Assembly: GCF_029543125.1 (NCBI RefSeq)
Contig: NZ_JARQWW010000001.1
Coordinates: 372,001-436,000, forward strand
DNA length: 64,000 nucleotides
Origin: Caulobacter segnis
GTDB lineage: Bacteria; Pseudomonadota; Alphaproteobacteria; Caulobacterales; Caulobacteraceae
Direction of reading: 5' to 3'
Within the stretch, counting starts at the first letter, position 1; each line of letters begins with the position of its first letter. Positions 1 through 8,414 of the stretch are shown here, one piece after another. Under the pieces are notes generated by a model, which saw only the letters and a list, made by a program, of their open reading frames with translations, was not told the DNA's origin and searched no databases. The translations under genes and the position numbers were made by a program.

Positions 1-140
1 CGCCAGCTGGCGGCGTTGGTGTTCGCCGGCGCATGACGCCGGATCCGCGCCCACACCTGATCTTCCAGGCCGTCGAGCTCCGCGGGTTGCTGGTTGTCGG
101 CTTCGGCCAGGAGTTGATCGAGGGTCGAGGTCAAGGACAT
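1..140 (-). CDS. Hypothetical protein, N-terminal fragment (runs off window start)
   Basis: An open frame reads on the minus strand from an ATG at 140 to the window edge, giving 46 residues with no stop. The visible part is soluble and acidic (MSLTSTLDQLLAEADNQ...) and contains LEDQVWARIRR, a short amphipathic stretch of the kind seen at the start of small anti-sigma or metal-sensing membrane proteins. That resemblance is weak and the rest of the gene lies outside the window. GGAG lies directly against the ATG, too close for normal ribosome binding, while a TATAGT box sits about 10-15 bases upstream. A nearly leaderless message is therefore possible. It lies downstream of the TonB receptor gene on the same strand but behind a strong stem-loop. 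Confidence 0.5.
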   Translation of the reverse strand, partial: MSLTSTLDQLLAEADNQQPAELDGLEDQVWARIRRHAPANTNAASW

Positions 141-222
141 CTCCAAAGTCGTCGACCCACTATACGCGCCAAACGGGCCGATCCCTCAACCTCACCATCC
201 AGGCGGGTCACAGACCAAGTTC

Positions 223-247
223 GGGGAGACGGCGGAAGCGTCTCCCC
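223..247 (-). terminator. Stem-loop downstream of the TonB receptor
   Basis: A perfect 9-bp inverted repeat (GGGGAGACG / CGTCTCCCC) with a 7-base loop begins 11 bases after the stop codon of the receptor at 259. It has no T-run, so the role as a terminator rests on position and stem strength. Confidence 0.6.
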
Positions 248-258
248 GGCGCGGCGCA

Positions 259-2922
259 TCAGAACTGATAGCTCACGCGGACATAGCCGCGGCGGCCCAT
301 CAGGTCGTAGGTCATCGTGTCGGTATTGGCGTCGGTATAGGACGGGATGTACGGCGCCTTCTTGTCCCAGATGTTGTCGCCCCCGACCGCCACGATGGCC
401 TTGTCCGTCAGGCGGTAGGAGAACTGGGCGTTGTGGTAGAAGACGTTGGGCGTGCGGTAGCCGATGGCCGTGGGCGCGGCGTTGAAGTCGGTGGCCCGGC
501 CGATCCACTGGATCGAGTAGGTCGCCGACCACTTCGGGTCATCCACGGTGAAGCTGGTCAGGCCGCGCCACTTGGGATAGCCGCCGTTGCCGCCGCCGAT
601 ATGGCCGCGATACAGGATCGGCGCACCGCCCGGATAGGGAACGATCGTGTAGTCGTCCAGATAGGTGACGCCCGCATCGAACATGGCCGAGCGACCGGCC
701 AGATCGAAGCTGTAGCGCGCGGCCGCATCGACGCCCTTCATGGTCTCGGAGCCGACATTGACCTGTTGCGAGGACAGGAAGTTGACCTCGCCGGTGACCG
801 TGCTGCGGGTGAAGTTTTGCGCCGAGCAGAACGGGTGGTTCATGCCTGGCGTGTTGTAGCAGACCGACAGCTTGGTCGAGCCGGTGATCGAGCGGATGGC
901 GTCGTCGATCTTGATGTCGAAATAGTCGACGGTCAGCGACAGGCCGCGCGCGAAGGTCGGCTCATAAACCAGACCCACGGTCAGGGTTTCAGCCGATTCC
1001 GGGGTCAAGTTCAGGTTGCCGCCCGTAGTGGTCAGGATGGAGTTGTTCGGCTGGATGTAGGCGGCCGGCACGCCGCTGGCGCGGCAGTTGGCGGCGACGA
1101 CGGCGTTGGTGGTGCTGGCGTAGCGGCTGCACGGGTCAGTCGTGGTCAGCTGGCCTTGCGAGAGGCCGCCGAACAGTTCGGCCACGCTGGGCACGCGGAA
1201 GGCGGTGCCCCAGGTGGCGCGGGCGCGCAGGCCCCAGCCCATGGTCCAGTCCAGGCCGAGCTTGTAGTTCGTGTCGCTGCCGAAGCGCGTGTAGTCGGAA
1301 TAGCGCACCGCGCCGTCCAGACGCAACATCTCCAGGAACGGCAGATCCTTCAGCAGCGGCGCGCTGAGCTCCGCATAAGCCTCGGTCGCCTCGACCTCGC
1401 CGTCGATGGGGCTTTGCTGGTTGGAGTTGGCGATGCCCAGGACGATCAGGTTGTCCGGATTACGCCAGCCATGATCCTTGCGGTACGCCACGCCGACCGC
1501 AGCCTGAAGCGCGCCGGCCGGCAGGGTGAAGAGCGAGCCGGTGGCGTCGAAGTTGGCGTTGACCGTCTCGTTGCCGCCGTAGTCGCGGGTGGTGGTCATG
1601 ATGTAGCGCAGCACATCGGGGGTCAGGTCGCCGGCGCCCAGATAGTCGCCGCAAGGAATAGCGGCGCCGGCAGCGGGGCTGCAGATCGCCGTGTTCAGCG
1701 TGTTGGTGACGTGCTGCTTGTTGGCGATGTTGGTGAAGCCGTCGACGCCGGTGTTGCGGCCGTAGTTGACCGCCGCCTCCCAGGTCCAGTCACGCACGAG
1801 GCTGCCGCCGGCGCCCAGGGTGAACTGGTAGGTGTTCGTCTCTTGGAACGCGTTGCGCGGACCGCCTTCAACAAGGCGGCGCTGGATGATGTTGATGGCG
1901 CCGCCCGTGGGGTTGGTCGGGTTGTTGGCCGCGACCGGGAACCCGGCGAGCGTGCCTGGCGCGGACAGCTGGGTGGTCTCGCGGTGGGTGTAGAGGAACT
2001 CGCCGAACAGCTTGATGTCGTCGGTGAGCTGATAGTCGCCGAACAGGCCCGTGGTGATGCGGTCGATCGGGTTGACCGCGTTCAGGTACGGGTTGCCGTT
2101 GAAGCCATGAAGGGCGGCGCTGTACGGCTCGTAGGCGTTGCCTGTGGTGAAGTTGACGGTCTGGCCGTTGGCCAGGCTGACCCGTCCGCCGGCGGTGGAG
2201 CCGCTGCCCAGGCAGACCAGCGAACCCGTTGCGCCGCTCAGGCCGCACGGCGCGCGCGTGGCCATGTTGACCGCGTCGGTCGTCTGGTAGCTGACCGCGA
2301 AGGCGAGTCCGCCGCGTTCGCCCCGGATGCCGTAAGAGGCGTCCAGGGTCAGGTCGCCGCCATCCCCCTCGCCCGAGAGGCCGTAGCGGCCGGCGACAGC
2401 GAAGCCTTCAAGATCGGTCTTGGTGATGATGTTGACGACGCCGGCCACGGCGTCAGCGCCGTAGATCGCCGAAGCGCCGTCCTTGAGCACTTCGATCCGA
2501 CCGATGATGGCGGTGGGAATGGTGTTGAGGTCAGGCGCGCTGTTGGCGCCGGTGCCGCCGTTCACCAGGCGCCGCCCATTGAGAAGCGTCAGGGTGCGGT
2601 TGATGCCCAGGCCGCGCAGATTGACCTGCGCCGTGCCCCAGCCGCGGCCGGTCCAATAGGCGTTGGTCTGATTGCCCGCCGCGCCCGCCGAGGCCGGAAG
2701 ACGCTGCAGCAGGTTCTCGACGCTGACGATGCCGGTGTTGGCGATCTGCTTCTCGTCCAGAACCGTAACAGGGCCGACGCCCTCGATGTCGGCGCGGCGA
2801 ATGCGGCTGCCGGTGACGATGATCTCCTCGACCGACGCCTCCTGCGCCATGCCCGCTACAGGCGCCGAGAGCATGCCGCCGGCGAGCGCCGTGGCGGCCA
2901 ATAGAGCTTTGCGTACACGCAT
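259..2922 (-). CDS. TonB-dependent outer-membrane receptor
   Basis: This 887-residue protein has a Sec signal peptide (about 1-26, ending GMAQ), a TonB box (VEEIIVTGSRIRR, about 31-43), a plug domain with the usual GADAVAGVVNIIT motif, and a long beta-barrel ending in YQF, the aromatic C-terminus of outer-membrane proteins. It should import a scarce ligand using TonB energy. There is no N-terminal STN signalling domain, so it is not a FecA-type transducer. The start at 2922 is chosen over one 48 bases upstream because GGGGGA lies 7 bases before it and the signal peptide follows at once. It is divergent from two PepSY genes, a pairing common for siderophore or metal receptors, and lies near a copper operon. 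The ligand could be a metal chelate, but this is not provable here. Confidence 0.93.
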   Translation of the reverse strand: MRVRKALLAATALAGGMLSAPVAGMAQEASVEEIIVTGSRIRRADIEGVGPVTVLDEKQIANTGIVSVENLLQRLPASAGAAGNQTNAYWTGRGWGTAQVNLRGLGINRTLTLLNGRRLVNGGTGANSAPDLNTIPTAIIGRIEVLKDGASAIYGADAVAGVVNIITKTDLEGFAVAGRYGLSGEGDGGDLTLDASYGIRGERGGLAFAVSYQTTDAVNMATRAPCGLSGATGSLVCLGSGSTAGGRVSLANGQTVNFTTGNAYEPYSAALHGFNGNPYLNAVNPIDRITTGLFGDYQLTDDIKLFGEFLYTHRETTQLSAPGTLAGFPVAANNPTNPTGGAINIIQRRLVEGGPRNAFQETNTYQFTLGAGGSLVRDWTWEAAVNYGRNTGVDGFTNIANKQHVTNTLNTAICSPAAGAAIPCGDYLGAGDLTPDVLRYIMTTTRDYGGNETVNANFDATGSLFTLPAGALQAAVGVAYRKDHGWRNPDNLIVLGIANSNQQSPIDGEVEATEAYAELSAPLLKDLPFLEMLRLDGAVRYSDYTRFGSDTNYKLGLDWTMGWGLRARATWGTAFRVPSVAELFGGLSQGQLTTTDPCSRYASTTNAVVAANCRASGVPAAYIQPNNSILTTTGGNLNLTPESAETLTVGLVYEPTFARGLSLTVDYFDIKIDDAIRSITGSTKLSVCYNTPGMNHPFCSAQNFTRSTVTGEVNFLSSQQVNVGSETMKGVDAAARYSFDLAGRSAMFDAGVTYLDDYTIVPYPGGAPILYRGHIGGGNGGYPKWRGLTSFTVDDPKWSATYSIQWIGRATDFNAAPTAIGYRTPNVFYHNAQFSYRLTDKAIVAVGGDNIWDKKAPYIPSYTDANTDTMTYDLMGRRGYVRVSYQF

Positions 2923-2953
2923 CGAAGATCCCCCTGTCGATGAGGCCCACTGA

Positions 2954-2991
2954 GGACCGGTCCACCTCACGCTCTGTGAGATTGTATAGAC
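2954..2991. promoter_or_regulatory. Receptor promoter region with palindrome and GTATAGAC site
   Basis: The control region of the receptor contains the 10-bp perfect palindrome GGACCGGTCC (2954-2963). It also contains GTATAGAC at 2984-2991, whose reverse complement GTCTATAC fits the GTMTAKAC core of HutC-type GntR operators. The same GTATAGACA word recurs at 3241-3249 in front of the divergent PepSY gene. No GntR gene is in the window, so the binding protein is unknown. The gene-free stretch 2923-3291 otherwise holds an AT-rich patch at 3010-3110. Confidence 0.4.
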
Positions 2992-3128
2992 ATGTCAAGA
3001 CAGCGGATTGCTCGAGATGGCAATTTTTTGGCGAAAATAACATCGCTTGGGCGCACACTGAGCATGCTGATTAGATATTTTGCGCATAAGCGGGAATAAT
3101 ATTCCCCGACCACAATGACATGCGGAAA

Positions 3129-3249
3129 CGTCCGGAGCCGAACCGGACGCCATCGCCTGACCCTTCAATTACGCGCGGCGAGCTGACGCCCCTCAGGGAC
3201 GATGAACTTTTTTCTCGTGAGGGTCCGGAGCGCCCCGGACGTATAGACA
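3129..3249 (+). promoter_or_regulatory. Repeated stem-loops and GTATAGACA upstream of PepSY genes
   Basis: Two related inverted repeats occur before the PepSY gene: CGTCCGG-7-CCGGACG at 3129-3149 and GTCCGG-6-CCGGAC at 3223-3240, both with GTCCGGAGC on the left arm. The second is followed directly by GTATAGACA (3241-3249), the word also present in the receptor promoter. They could be operators or RNA hairpins in the leader; the sequence does not decide. Confidence 0.35.
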
Positions 3250-3291
3250 ACGGACGCCCGCCTTCCGCCGGCGCGTCGAATGGGGGATGGC

Positions 3292-3999
3292 ATGCGGTGG
3301 CCCTGGCTCGCTCGGAGCCTGCACAAATGGCTGGCTCTGATCGTGGGCGTTCAGCTCGCGATCTGGACGCTCACCGGCCTCTATATGGTCGTGGTCCATA
3401 TCGACATCATTCACGGCGACCACCTCGTCAGGACGCCGCCGAAGCCGCGGTTCGACCTGACGGGCCTGCGCTCTCCGGCCAGTCTCATGGACCATGGCTC
3501 CGACCACAGCGCTCGTCTGATCGCGCTGCGCGGCGCCCCCGCCTATGTCCTGGACGGCGCCGATGGCAGACGCGTGGTCGACGCCCGGAGCGGTGCGCCC
3601 CTTATCCCCCTGAATCAGGCCGAGATCGAGCCCATCGCCAAGTCCATCTATGCCGGCGAAGGCTCCATCGAGACCGTGGAGCTGCTGGCCGAAGCGCCCA
3701 TGGAGATCAAGAACCGCGCGGTGCCGATCTGGCGCGTGGAGTTCACGGGCCTAGGCGATCCGACGCTCTACATCTCACCCCAGACAGGCGAACTCGTCGC
3801 CCGCCGGCACGATCTGTGGCGGGCCTTCGACGTCGCCTGGATGCTGCACATCATGGACTACAAAGAGCGGACGGACGTGAACAATCCGCTGCTGCGCGTG
3901 GTCACCGCCGCCGCCGCCGTCACCGCGATCAGCGGCGCCTGGCTGCTTGTCTACAGCTTCCCCAAACGCAAGCGCCGTCGCGCGCGGAGCGCGACCTGA
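3292..3999 (+). CDS. PepSY domain membrane protein (first of tandem pair)
   Basis: This 235-residue protein begins with RSLHKWLALIVGVQLAIWTL, a membrane helix preceded by the LHKW motif typical of PepSY-associated membrane proteins. It has a periplasmic middle region with PepSY-like segments (EPIAKSIYAGEG, LYISPQTGELVARR) and a second helix at about 205-225, then a basic tail. Such proteins are often encoded beside TonB receptors, and some reduce ferric siderophores or haem. A reductase role is inferred only. The start at 3292 is preferred over an ATG at 3280 because GGGGG lies about 7 bases before it. It overlaps the next gene by one base, so the two are likely translated together. Confidence 0.88.
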   Translation: MRWPWLARSLHKWLALIVGVQLAIWTLTGLYMVVVHIDIIHGDHLVRTPPKPRFDLTGLRSPASLMDHGSDHSARLIALRGAPAYVLDGADGRRVVDARSGAPLIPLNQAEIEPIAKSIYAGEGSIETVELLAEAPMEIKNRAVPIWRVEFTGLGDPTLYISPQTGELVARRHDLWRAFDVAWMLHIMDYKERTDVNNPLLRVVTAAAAVTAISGAWLLVYSFPKRKRRRARSAT

Positions 4000-4709
4000 T
4001 GAACCTTCTTCTCCTTCGACGCCTGCACAAGTGGGTCGGGCTGGTGCTCGGACTGCAACTGGTCATCTGGACCATCTCCGGCGCGGCCATGGCGTGGATC
4101 GACCATCACGCCGTGGCGGGCGAAGGCCTGTCGGTCGAACAGCCCGTCCGACATGACGACACGCCCGCCGCCCCCATGGAGACTCTCATCCGGACGGCGG
4201 GATCGAGCCAGGCCGAGGGACTTCGCACCTTCTTTGTCGACGGCCGCCAGGTGACCGAAATGGCCACGCCGAAGGGGCGTCTTCTGCTCGACGCGTCGAC
4301 CGGCGCTCCGATCTTCATCGACAAGGACAAGGCTATGGCGATCGCTCGCGGCGCCTATGCGGGTGAGGGGCAGGTCGGCGGCGTCGTCCATCACGCGACC
4401 CCGCCGCTCGAGGCCCGCAACGCCAGCGGTTCGCTCTGGGCCGTCGCCTTCGACGACAAGCCCAAGACGACCTTTTACATCTCGCAGGCGACCGGCGAGA
4501 TCGTTGAGCAGCGCTCACGCGCCTATCGCGCCTGGGACTTCTTCTGGATGCTGCACAATATGGACTACGCCAACCGCAGCAGCTTCAACCACCCGCTGAT
4601 CATCGCCGCGGCGCTGGGCTCGGTGTGGATCGCGCTGACGGGTGTGCTGCTGCTGTTCAAGGTCTTCCGCGCCAGCGACTTCACGAGGCTGGCGCGCTGG
4701 CGGACCTGA
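3999..4709 (+). CDS. PepSY domain membrane protein (second of tandem pair)
   Basis: This 236-residue paralogue of the preceding protein has the same plan: an N-terminal LHKWVGLVLGLQLVIWTISG helix, a periplasmic PepSY-like core (AMAIARGAYAGEGQVG, FYISQATGEIVEQRS), the shared WMLHNMDYANRSSFNHPL motif and a C-terminal helix. Its ATG overlaps the TGA of the first gene. The two look like an old tandem duplication kept as a pair, so they may form a heterodimer. It converges on the CusF-like gene, with only 6 bases between the stop codons. Confidence 0.88.
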   Translation: MNLLLLRRLHKWVGLVLGLQLVIWTISGAAMAWIDHHAVAGEGLSVEQPVRHDDTPAAPMETLIRTAGSSQAEGLRTFFVDGRQVTEMATPKGRLLLDASTGAPIFIDKDKAMAIARGAYAGEGQVGGVVHHATPPLEARNASGSLWAVAFDDKPKTTFYISQATGEIVEQRSRAYRAWDFFWMLHNMDYANRSSFNHPLIIAAALGSVWIALTGVLLLFKVFRASDFTRLARWRT

Positions 4710-4715
4710 TCGCCG

Positions 4716-5024
4716 TTAGTAAGGGCGGATCGCCGTCACGGTCTGGCCGGAAAGGGTGAAGCGCACCTTCTGGCCAGGCTTCACCGCCGCCAGGCCGGCC
4801 TTGTCGGAAACCTTGAACGACATGGTCATGGCAGGCCAGTTGATGGCCGGCATCGGCTCATGCGCGATCACCGCCTTGCCCGCCTTCACGTCGACGGAGC
4901 GAACGACACCCACGCCTTCGGCCGCGGCCGGCTTGGCCGCCGGAGCAGCGTGATGGTCATGCGACTGGGCGAACGCCGGCGACGCGGCAGCAAGGATAGC
5001 GGCGGCGATCAGAGCGGACTTCAT
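4716..5024 (-). CDS. CusF-like periplasmic copper-binding protein
   Basis: This 102-residue protein has a signal peptide (1-19, ASPAFAQ), a His-rich linker (SHDHHAAP) and the CusF-type fold signature. The metal-site residues fit H55, W63, M66 and M68 in HEPMPAINWPAMTMSF. CusF binds Cu(I)/Ag(I) in the periplasm with a His, two Met and a stacking Trp, all of which are present. GGAG at 9 bases supports the ATG at 5024 over one 15 bases upstream. It is the last gene of the copA-copB operon and probably acts as a copper chaperone there. Confidence 0.9.
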   Translation of the reverse strand: MKSALIAAAILAAASPAFAQSHDHHAAPAAKPAAAEGVGVVRSVDVKAGKAVIAHEPMPAINWPAMTMSFKVSDKAGLAAVKPGQKVRFTLSGQTVTAIRPY

Positions 5025-5059
5025 TTCGTGGATCTCCATTTTCTGGGATTTTGTTTGGT

Positions 5060-6010
5060 TCAGAACCAGGCGCGCAGGCCGACGACGAAGCGGGTCGCCT
5101 TGACGTCCTCGTTCGCGGCGCGGGCGTAGTCGGCCGTTTCCCCGAACTTTCGTTCGTGCATCAGGCCGATATAGGGCGCGAACTCCTGGCGGATCGCGTA
5201 GCGCAGACGAAGGCCGACCTCGGCCGACGAAAGACCGGCGCCTTCGCCGAGTTCGGGAACGTCTTGCGCCTGGAGGTCGATTTCCGCGCGCGGCTCCAGG
5301 ATCAAACGCTGGGTGATGCGCAGGTCGTATGAACCCTCGAAGCGGGCGGACAGATCGCCCTTCTGCGACAGGAACATCGCGCCACCGACCTCGAACCAGT
5401 AAGGGGCGAGCCCCTCGACGCCGAGCACGGCGTAGGACCGCGACGGGCCCGGCTCGAAATCGTGACGCACACCGGCCTGCAGATTGAAGTACGGGCCGAT
5501 GGTGCGGGCATAGAGCGCCTGGATCTCGGCGGACTCCAGCGCGTGATCGTCGCCCTCGCCGGACGAGGTCACCACGAACCGATTGATGTCGCCGCCGAAC
5601 GATGCGCGGCCTTCCCAGCCATAGCCGTCGCCACCGTCGCCGATCCGGCGCTCCGCCGTCTCGAACATCACTTGCGACCAACGAATGTCGCCATGCTCGG
5701 TGCGCAACTGCGCGCGCGCGGCGGTCATGACGGCCGGATCGTAGAAACGCTCGGCGGCGAAATCCTTGGGCGCCTCGGGCGGCTTTGTCGCCTCACCCGA
5801 TGGCTGAGCGGGGACCGCTTGGTGTCCCTCGTGGCCAGAATGATCTTCCTGTTCCGCCGCCCACGGCGGCGCGCCATGACCGGCGTCGTCATGCTTGGCG
5901 TGGGCCGGCGCTGGCGTGGCAGGCATGTGGTGGCCGGCATGCGGATCGGTCTGGGCCAAGGCCGGGACGGCGACGCCAGATAGAGCGAGGATAAAGGCGA
6001 GACGGCTCAT
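5060..6010 (-). CDS. copB: Copper resistance outer-membrane protein CopB
   Basis: This 316-residue protein has a signal peptide (1-19, VPALAQ). A His/Met-rich region follows (about 22-65: HAGHHMP, HDDAGHG, HSGHEGHQ), then the conserved CopB/PcoB beta-barrel domain (ERFYDPAVMTAARAQL, YGWEGRASFGGD, ALYARTIGPYFNLQAGVRHD) ending in AWF. CopB sits in the outer membrane and sequesters or passes out copper together with CopA. Its start overlaps the copA stop by four bases, so it is translationally coupled. Confidence 0.95.
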   Translation of the reverse strand: MSRLAFILALSGVAVPALAQTDPHAGHHMPATPAPAHAKHDDAGHGAPPWAAEQEDHSGHEGHQAVPAQPSGEATKPPEAPKDFAAERFYDPAVMTAARAQLRTEHGDIRWSQVMFETAERRIGDGGDGYGWEGRASFGGDINRFVVTSSGEGDDHALESAEIQALYARTIGPYFNLQAGVRHDFEPGPSRSYAVLGVEGLAPYWFEVGGAMFLSQKGDLSARFEGSYDLRITQRLILEPRAEIDLQAQDVPELGEGAGLSSAEVGLRLRYAIRQEFAPYIGLMHERKFGETADYARAANEDVKATRFVVGLRAWF

Positions 6011-7701
6011 GCCTTCCCTCCTTCCTTGCGGACGGTGACCACGTTGAACATGCCGGCGTGCATGTGGATCAGCATGTGGCAGTGGAAGGCCCAGTCACCC
6101 TCGGCGTCGGCGGTCAGGTCAAAGCTGACCTTGCCGCCGGGCTGCACAGTCACCGTGTGCTTGCGCGGATGATGGCCGTCATGCCCGTTCACGACCTCGA
6201 AGAAGTGGCCATGCAGGTGGATGGGGTGGGACATCATGGTGTCGTTCACCAGGGTCACGCGCACACGCTCGTTCAGTCGGAACGGGATGGGCTCGACCAG
6301 TTCGCTGAACTTCTTGCCGTCGAAGCCCCACATGAACCGTTCCATGTTGCCGGTCAGGTGGATTTCGAGCTCGCGCGAAGGCGGGCGTTGATCCGGGTTG
6401 GGCTCCAGGGCGACGAGGTCGGTGTAGACGAGAACCCGGTGCTCCACCTCGGCCAGGCCCACGCCTCGGTCGCCCACGCGATCGACCGGCATGGGCGAGA
6501 TCATCTGCACGCCGGGCGTCATGGCCACCTGGGGCGCCATCATCGGATCGCGCATGGACATGTCGCCGTGGTCCATGCCAGGCATGGAGTGATCCATGCC
6601 CATGTCCTTCATGGTCAGGATCGGACGGCGGCGCAGCGGCGGGACGGGCGCGCTCATGCCGGCGCGCGGCGCCAGCGTTCCCCGCGCCATGCCCGAACGA
6701 TCGGCCGCCTCGGCGACGATGGTGTAGGCGCGATCGCCGGGCGTGAGGATAAGGTCGTAGGTCTCGGCCGGGGATATCTGCAGCTCGTCCACCTCGACCG
6801 GCCGGACCGCCAGGCCGTCGGCCTGAACCACGCTCATGGGCAGGTCGGGGATACGCAGGTTGAAGACCGACATGGACGCGGCGTTGATCACCCGCAGCCG
6901 CACCCGCTGGCCCGGCTCGAACAGGCCGGTCCAGTTGCCCTTCGGGCCGTGGCCATTGAGCAGGTAGGTGTAGGTCGAACCGGTGACGTCCAGGATGTCG
7001 GTGGGGTCCATGCGCATGGCCGACCATTCGGCCCGCTCGCGCAGCGACTGATCCTTGCCCTGCAGCAGCCCCGCCAGGGTCTGCTTCTGCATATTGAAGT
7101 AGCCGGCCTGCTGCTTCAGCCGCTGGATCACCTTGTGCGGGTGCATGAAGCTGTAGTCCGACAGCACGATCACATGCTCGCGGTCGTAGGGGGCGGGCTC
7201 AGCGCCCTTTGGGTCGATGACGATCGGCCCGTAGTGGCCTTCCAGCTCCTGAAGGCCGGAGTGGCTGTGATACCAGTAGGTCCCGGACTGGATGACCGGG
7301 AACTCGTAGACAAAAGTCTCGCCGGGCTTGATGCCCGGGAAACTGACGCCCGGCACGCCGTCCATCTGGAACGGCACCAGCAGGCCATGCCAGTGGATCG
7401 AGGTGTCCTCGTGCAGGTTGTTGGTCACCGCGATGCGGACGTTTTGACCTTCCTTCAGACGGATCAGCGGAGCCGGAACCGTGCCGTTGATGGTCACCGC
7501 ATGGCCCGTGCGCCCGTCGACCGTCAGCTTCGAATGGCCGATGTTCAGACGGATGTCTTCGCCGGTCAGAGCCGCCGGCGACTGGCCCTCGAAGGCGCGA
7601 GCCCAAGCGGGAAAGAGAGCGGCGGCGGCGCCCACGCCCAGCATTCGCCGGCGAGACAACGCGTAGGAAGACCGAGACATATGATGACAGCCGACGCCCA
7701 T
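6007..7701 (-). CDS. copA: Copper-resistance multicopper oxidase CopA
   Basis: This 564-residue periplasmic multicopper oxidase carries a twin-arginine signal (SRRRMLGVG). All copper-ligand motifs are present: HWHG (103-106), WYHSHSG (144-149), HPIHLHGH (492-499) and HCHMLIH (540-546). A Met-rich linker (MDHSMPGMDHGDMSM) is typical of CopA/PcoA. It oxidises Cu(I) to the less toxic Cu(II). The start at 7701 is supported by AGGGG 8 bases upstream; an ATG at 7680 has no clear ribosome site. It is the first gene of copA-copB-CusF-like. No copper-responsive regulator gene is seen beside it. Confidence 0.95.
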   Translation of the reverse strand: MGVGCHHMSRSSYALSRRRMLGVGAAAALFPAWARAFEGQSPAALTGEDIRLNIGHSKLTVDGRTGHAVTINGTVPAPLIRLKEGQNVRIAVTNNLHEDTSIHWHGLLVPFQMDGVPGVSFPGIKPGETFVYEFPVIQSGTYWYHSHSGLQELEGHYGPIVIDPKGAEPAPYDREHVIVLSDYSFMHPHKVIQRLKQQAGYFNMQKQTLAGLLQGKDQSLRERAEWSAMRMDPTDILDVTGSTYTYLLNGHGPKGNWTGLFEPGQRVRLRVINAASMSVFNLRIPDLPMSVVQADGLAVRPVEVDELQISPAETYDLILTPGDRAYTIVAEAADRSGMARGTLAPRAGMSAPVPPLRRRPILTMKDMGMDHSMPGMDHGDMSMRDPMMAPQVAMTPGVQMISPMPVDRVGDRGVGLAEVEHRVLVYTDLVALEPNPDQRPPSRELEIHLTGNMERFMWGFDGKKFSELVEPIPFRLNERVRVTLVNDTMMSHPIHLHGHFFEVVNGHDGHHPRKHTVTVQPGGKVSFDLTADAEGDWAFHCHMLIHMHAGMFNVVTVRKEGGKA

Positions 7702-7799
7702 GGCGCCGGCCCCTTAGGGACTAGCAACGCGTCTTATACGTGCGAAGGGCGGTCAAACCCTCACGACCATGATCCCGGATCGAGGAAAGTCTTCGCCGG

Positions 7800-8258
7800 C
7801 TAGGGCGCGGCCGGAGGGCCGCCGATCGAGACCAGATGGATCTTGAAGAACAGGGTGGCGCCGCCCGGAATGTCGCCCTTGCCCGCCGCGCCGTAGCCGA
7901 ACTGCGCCGGGGCGAAGACCAGCCACTCGTCGCCGGGAACCATCAACGGCACCACCACCTGCCAAGCCGGGATCAGCTTATCGAGCGGGAAGGTCGAGGG
8001 CTCGCCCCGCGCGTAGGAGGAATCGACCACGCGGCCATCGGCCAACTTCAGCTCGTAATTGACCGTCACCGTATCGCGGCGCGTCGGATGCTTTCCGTCG
8101 GTCGGGCCGGACTTCAGAACGGTGTAGCTGAGCGCCGGCAGGGCGACCTGCCCGGCCAGTTGAGGCGCGGGAGCCGGCGCGGCATGGGCGATGGTGAAGC
8201 TGCAGAGCGCTCCGGCGACCATCAGCACCGCGCCGCATGCCGTCAGAATCTTCCTCAT
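7800..8258 (-). CDS. Exported FKBP-type peptidyl-prolyl isomerase
   Basis: This 152-residue protein has a signal peptide (about 1-26) and a single FKBP domain: YTVLKSG, TVTVNYELKLADGRVVDSS, LIPAWQVVVPLMVPGDEW, FGYGAAG and IPGGATLFFKIHLVSI. It should speed proline isomerisation of periplasmic or outer-membrane proteins. The start at 8258 follows GAGGAGCAGAGG; a longer frame upstream lacks a signal peptide at its start. It lies 98 bases upstream of copA on the same strand, so co-expression with the copper genes is possible but not shown. Confidence 0.9.
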   Translation of the reverse strand: MRKILTACGAVLMVAGALCSFTIAHAAPAPAPQLAGQVALPALSYTVLKSGPTDGKHPTRRDTVTVNYELKLADGRVVDSSYARGEPSTFPLDKLIPAWQVVVPLMVPGDEWLVFAPAQFGYGAAGKGDIPGGATLFFKIHLVSIGGPPAAP

Positions 8259-8370
8259 CGCCCTCTGCTCCTCGCTCTTGAGACTCGTCCGAAGATCGAC
8301 GCAGCCGAGTCCCAAGGTCAAGCCGGACAAAAAGAGGCCGACGCTTTCGCGCCGGCCGAGGGGAGAGGTC

Positions 8371-8404
8371 GAAAAGATCGGCGGAGAGGGTGCGCCCCTC
8401 CGCC
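8371..8404 (-). terminator. Intrinsic terminator of the second TonB receptor
   Basis: On the minus strand, GGCGGAG/CTCCGCC arms (8380-8404) follow the receptor stop after about 10 bases and lead into a short TTTT tract (8372-8375). Confidence 0.6.
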
Positions 8405-8414
8405 CCGGCCCGAA

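Noticed and set aside
433..2904. An 823-codon open frame opposite the first TonB receptor
   Set aside because: Mirror frame of a high-GC gene; the receptor on the other strand has clear domains.
3120..4709. A 529-codon frame spanning both PepSY genes
   Set aside because: Only its last part is a real protein; the first part is out of frame with the first PepSY gene. The second gene starts at 3999 by ATGA overlap.
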